Below are positions 11,341-14,845 of a stretch of 14,845 nt of DNA, one piece after another (the stretch's first letter is position 1; every line of letters starts with the position of its first letter). The position numbers were made by a program, and so were the translations under genes. The stretch spans positions 1-14,845 of the forward strand of contig JNEM01009324.1 in the NCBI GenBank assembly GCA_000697335.1. Direction: 5' to 3'. The DNA comes from Conidiobolus incongruus B7586 (Eukaryota; Entomophthoromycota; Entomophthoromycetes; Entomophthorales; Conidiobolaceae). A model generated the notes under the pieces. The model ran no database searches and was not told where the DNA came from. It was given only the letters and a program-made list of their open reading frames with translations.

Positions 11341-11690
11341 GCCTAATCTAATACTGATTTAGGCAACATCCTCTAACTTGAATTTCATTTTGCTTGAATA
11401 CATGCAAATGAATAATATTTAGAGTCAAGGCGGCTCAAAAATAAATTTACTCAATATTCTCGAATCAAAATATGATGCAACTAGTGTTGGATATTTGAAT
11501 CAGAGTTTGGGTTGAAAGTAATCGACAATATGATAGTTTCACCACCAGACTTATTTAATTCTGGTGTTAGAATTGAATGATAAATATACGAGATTTTTGG
11601 AAAATTATAAAACTGAACATTCGCATTTGATTTGGCTTAAGCTGTCACACTAGTTATAATTTAGTCTTACTTGTCATTTCATATGATTTT
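11341..11690 (-). pseudogene. Weak, much-decayed coding-like patch, strand uncertain
   Basis: G+C is raised over this patch relative to the desert. On the minus strand one frame has a 51-codon open stretch, 11636-11484, with protein-like composition (NVQFYNFPKISYIYHS, then ELNKSGGETIILSITFNP). The same frame can be followed from about 11690 to 11341 with about seven stops. The plus strand also gives protein-like pieces in two alternating frames, for example LNDKYTRFLENYKTEHSHLI at about 11569-11628. The stop density over the whole patch is close to chance, so this is a suggestion only. The family is unknown, and it is not clear whether it was a host gene or part of a mobile element. Confidence 0.22.
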
Positions 11691-13149
11691 ACTGAAATAC
11701 CCTATAAAATTAATTTAGTTTAATTATTCAATTTATATAAATTGAATCACTATATATTTCATAATTTAATTGCTTAAACCCAATTCAATTTTAAAATGAA
11801 TAAAAATTTTTCACTAACTAAAGAATGCCCAAGTTATTTCTAACAAAATTTATTAATTATATTATATTATTTATTTAATTTCACTATCTTGATATCGAAT
11901 TTAATATTCTATATTTATGTCCTTTATATATTAACTTAATTTTTTTTGATAAAATATAACATTTTTAGGTGATTTATTTTTGAAATTATTTAATAAATTT
12001 TAAAATTAATTTAATTTTATTACACTTGACATTATTCGAAAAACGTAAATTAAAGGTAATAATTTATAGACTAGACTTTAAATATCCAAATCACCTTTCG
12101 TAATATATAAAATTTTCTATTTCTTACCATTATTACCTCTATTCTAAACCAGTATACAACCTATAAACTTAAAGTTATTTTGAATCTGATCACTCTATTT
12201 CCAATCTAATAAATACATTGATATTTGCAATTAACCATGATGTAATTATATTAAATACTTTAATCCAAAAATGACTTTTTTGAAATAAAATTTTAATAAA
12301 ATATTAATATATTTTTTAGTTTTTCAAACATAATTATTATTATAATCAAATATTAATTTAATCTTATAAAGGATGAATGTTTAAATTATATTCTATTAAT
12401 TCTTAATAATAATTCAAATTTTTTATTAAAAATATGATATTTAAACTATAATTATATTTTAATTAACATCTTAATATCCTTCAAAAAAGATTTATATAAT
12501 TTAAAATTTTATAGTTAATATAATTATTTTATACATATAATAATAAGTTGAGAATAATTTCAATAATTGAAAATAAGTTGGATTTGTGATACAAGAAAAT
12601 CCAATAAATTCCATAGTAATTTAATCAAATTATCAATTTTATCTATTAGTTTGTATATATATTTATACCATATAGGTAAATTATTTTATAACTCAAGTTA
12701 TTCAAATAGTCATATTTGTTTGTATAATTATCATTTATCTTCTAAAATGGATTACTTTTATCATTAATTAAATAATTTATTAGATTAGTAATTGATATTA
12801 TAAATTATAATATTAATATTTTATAATGATATTGATATTTTTAATTTTTCAATCTTATTATAATCTTTAATAATAAATAGGATTTTAATAAAGATTAAAA
12901 ATAATGTTTTAATTAATTTGTAAGATTAAATTTAAAAGTATAATAATATTATTAATTTAATAAGCTAGATTAAAATTATATTATAAATATTTATACTTTG
13001 ATATAAATATTATTAAATCAAAAGGATTTTTATTTTTCTAATTCTAAACTCCAATATTTATTCTGATAATAATGATTTTTATTAATTTTATTAATATGTA
13101 ATATGGTTTTAGCTCCAATATTAATTAATTTATTATCTTGAATTTGAAG
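11691..13149. other. AT-rich spacer before the mariner element
   Basis: No supported feature. A 66-codon plus-strand frame at 12567-12767 begins with TTG and is rich in Ile, Leu, Tyr and Ser. Open frames of this length are expected by chance in a window this AT-rich and this long, so it is not called. Confidence 0.6.
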
Positions 13150-13165
13150 TAATGGGAGATTTTTT
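13150..13165 (+). repeat. Left terminal inverted repeat of the mariner, with TA duplication
   Basis: TAATGGGAGATTTTTT. It matches the inverted right end (14410-14424) over 16 positions with one single-base gap. The first two bases are the TA target duplication. Confidence 0.7.
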
Positions 13166-13244
13166 CATTTCTGATTTTTCAAATATATTATTAGTTTGAA
13201 ATAAATTAATATATACAAAGTTAATAAGAAATTATATATTTTTA

Positions 13245-13262
13245 ATATATATATATATATAT
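13245..13262. repeat. (AT)9 microsatellite inside the mariner leader
   Basis: Nine AT units between the left inverted repeat and the transposase start. It may have expanded after insertion. Confidence 0.9.
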
Positions 13263-13315
13263 TAATTTTTTTGATTAAAAAATTAACTTTTTAAAATTAA
13301 TTATTTAATTTAATT

Positions 13316-14343
13316 ATGCTTAAACTAAATAATAATCTTTAAAAGTCTTTTATTTTAGTATTAATAAAACTTAACCATAAACCCTCTAAAATTATTTAAA
13401 ATTTATAAGCAGCTTTTAATAATAAAGTATTATCTAAATCAACAATTTATTACTAGGTAAATTATTTTAAAACTAAGAGAGAAACTATTTAAAACCTGTT
13501 AAAATTTAAAAGATTAATTTCAACTATTATTTTTTTAATTATTAATAGAGTGAAAAAATATATTAAAAAATATCTTTCTATTTCAGTTAAAAAATTATCT
13601 AAGTATTTTATTATTAGTCTTATAAGTATTTTATATATATTAAAGTTTAAACTCAAATTAATAAATAAAAATATAAAATAGGTATTTTATAATTTAACTA
13701 AAGCTTAAAAAAAACTAGAATAGTTATTATCAAATAAAATTTATTAAAATATTACTAGAAACTTAAATTTTTACAATAAATAATTACAATTGATGAATCT
13801 TAAATCTTTATATATAATCCTTTACTAAAATACAAATTAAGATGTTAGATTAAACTAAATTAACCCCTTTTATAAACTCCTTTAAATAAATATTTTGTTG
13901 ATAAATAAATATTAATTATTATAATAGATTATACTAGTATATGCTACTTTTATTTAATTTTTAAAGGAAAATCAATTAATAATAAACTTTATATTGCTTT
14001 TTTAAATAAAAGTATTTTTAATTGATGTTCTTAATATAATTTAAGAAGACTTATTATTTTGCATGATAATTACAAAATATATAAATTTAAAGCTGTAAAA
14101 AACTTTCTAATTAAAAATAACTGGAAAAAATTACCATATCTAATATACTCTTTAAATTATAACTTATGTGATTATAATTGCTTTAAGCAATTAAAAAACA
14201 GCTTGCAAGAAAGAAAATTTATACAAGAAAATTTAATTAGTTTGTGAAATATTAAATTTGAGTACTTAATAAAAAGAACTATTTTTTAGATGTTAGATCT
14301 TTGTTAAAAGTATAACAAAAAGTTATTAATAATAAAAGAAACT
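13316..14343 (+). pseudogene. Mariner transposase, D,D34D type, heavily mutated
   Basis: The enzyme would cut and rejoin the element's ends at TA sites. A likely start is ATG 13316, giving about 340 codons, the family's usual length. The frame at 13316 carries an N-terminal helix-turn-helix (AFNNKVLSKSTIYY, then a TAG at 13454 where the family has Trp, then VNYFKTKRET). A second helix-turn-helix follows at about 13560-13660 (ISVKKLSKYF), then a stretch like the family WVPHxLT motif near 13679-13699. About 13770-13790 the frame changes. The new frame holds ITIDES (first Asp 13792), FKGKSIN (like the family PKGxTIN), LHDN (second Asp 14065), KAVKNFLIKNNWKKLP, and LCDYNCFKQLKNSLQERKF (third Asp 14170). 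Exactly 34 residues separate the second and third Asp, and 90 the first two. An uninterrupted piece runs 14059-14244. About nineteen stops are seen, nearly all TAA or TAG. The C-terminal end is approximate. Confidence 0.85.
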
Positions 14344-14409
14344 ATTAAATTTATATTATATATTTATTTTTACTTTGTATATATTAAAATGTTTATTTTT
14401 TTCAATCGC

Positions 14410-14424
14410 AAAAAATTCCCATTA
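14410..14424 (-). repeat. Right terminal inverted repeat of the mariner, with TA duplication
   Basis: Plus strand AAAAAATTCCCATTA, the inverted counterpart of 13150-13165 with one base missing. The outermost TA is the target duplication. Confidence 0.7.
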
Positions 14425-14845
14425 TTAAAAATACAATGTAATATTAATTAAAATATGGATGATTTAATAATAAAAAACAAACTTTAACAAAATGATTCAA
14501 AAAATATTATCTTTATAACATGAACTATATATTAAAAAAAGTGGTATATTCAACAAAATAGTTGATAAAATAATTTTTATAAACTATCTTTTATAAAAAA
14601 ATTTATAATTCAAAAAATAATTTTTAACTTAGAATGGAAAGTTACAATATATATATATATATATATATAATAGTTTAAATAGTTATTTAATTTTAGAATA
14701 AGATTACTTGAATAGAAAAATATTTTTAAATAATAAAACTTTTAATAATTTGATTTAATAAGAATTATTCGATATAATATTATCAATATGTTTTTAATAG
14801 ATTTATATTACTAGTAAAGAAATTTTTAAAAATAAAATTAATATT
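14425..14845. other. AT-rich right flank
   Basis: No coding signal. Very low G+C with long A/T runs and one dinucleotide repeat. Confidence 0.6.
14647..14668. repeat. (AT)11 microsatellite
   Basis: Eleven perfect AT units, the longest dinucleotide repeat in the window. Confidence 0.9.

Larger units (their letters stand above)
13150..14424 (+). mobile_element. Decayed full-length mariner (IS630-Tc1-mariner) DNA transposon
   Basis: This is a cut-and-paste DNA transposon of about 1275 bp, the usual mariner size. It is bounded by TA dinucleotides (13150-13151 and 14423-14424) and by matching ends: TAATGGGAGATTTTTT on the left and, read inward on the other strand, TAATGGGAATTTTTT on the right. 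Inside is one transposase frame on the plus strand with the catalytic Asp triad at mariner spacing. It sits in AT-rich DNA with no gene within 5 kb, and no second copy was recognised in the window. The coding region has about twenty in-frame stops and at least one frameshift, so the copy is dead and old. Ends beyond the first 16 bases do not match well, probably through decay. The order TIR, about 150 bp leader, transposase, short trailer, TIR is canonical. Confidence 0.85.

Noticed and set aside
12567-12767. 66-codon plus-strand frame
   Set aside because: It begins with TTG, sits in low-G+C DNA, and is rich in Ile/Leu/Ser/Tyr. Several such frames are expected by chance in 15 kb of this composition.

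Overview
The window looks like a gene-poor, very AT-rich piece of a eukaryotic nuclear genome. The best guess is an early-diverging fungus, for instance an entomophthoroid of the Conidiobolus type. Three things suggest this: one GC-richer gene whose protein has the build of a fungal-specific (Zn2Cys6-class) transcription factor; plausible short GT-AG introns; and long flanking stretches of roughly 5-20% G+C (hand counts of single lines). The taxon is an inference. No rRNA, tRNA, CRISPR array or bacterial-style operon was seen.

Layout. 1-4444: AT desert with microsatellites. 4445-4636 (+): a GC-richer patch that reads as a decayed coding remnant, possibly the start of another transcription factor of the same kind. 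5245-6593 (-): the only convincing intact coding exon, about 40% G+C, for a transcription factor's middle homology region. Its reading frame has no ATG near its 5' end, so upstream exons are needed; candidates lie between 6661 and 6812. 6878-7318 (+): a divergently placed coding remnant of about 43% G+C in its core, not recognised. 7319-11340: AT desert. 11341-11690: a weak GC-richer patch with coding-like frames on both strands. 11691-13149: AT-rich. 13150-14424: a complete but heavily decayed mariner DNA transposon of about 1.28 kb. It has TA target duplications, short inverted repeats, a helix-turn-helix region and the D,D34D catalytic triad in place. 14425-14845: AT-rich with an (AT)11 repeat.

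The whole fits a genome under strong C:G to T:A pressure, in which only sequence under selection keeps G+C. Patches of raised G+C therefore mark genes or recent relics. The mariner was recognised only by reading through its many stops. Most of these are TAA or TAG, and several fall where the family has Trp or Gln. The live gene and the relics do not form a pathway; this is a desert holding one regulator gene and several fossils.
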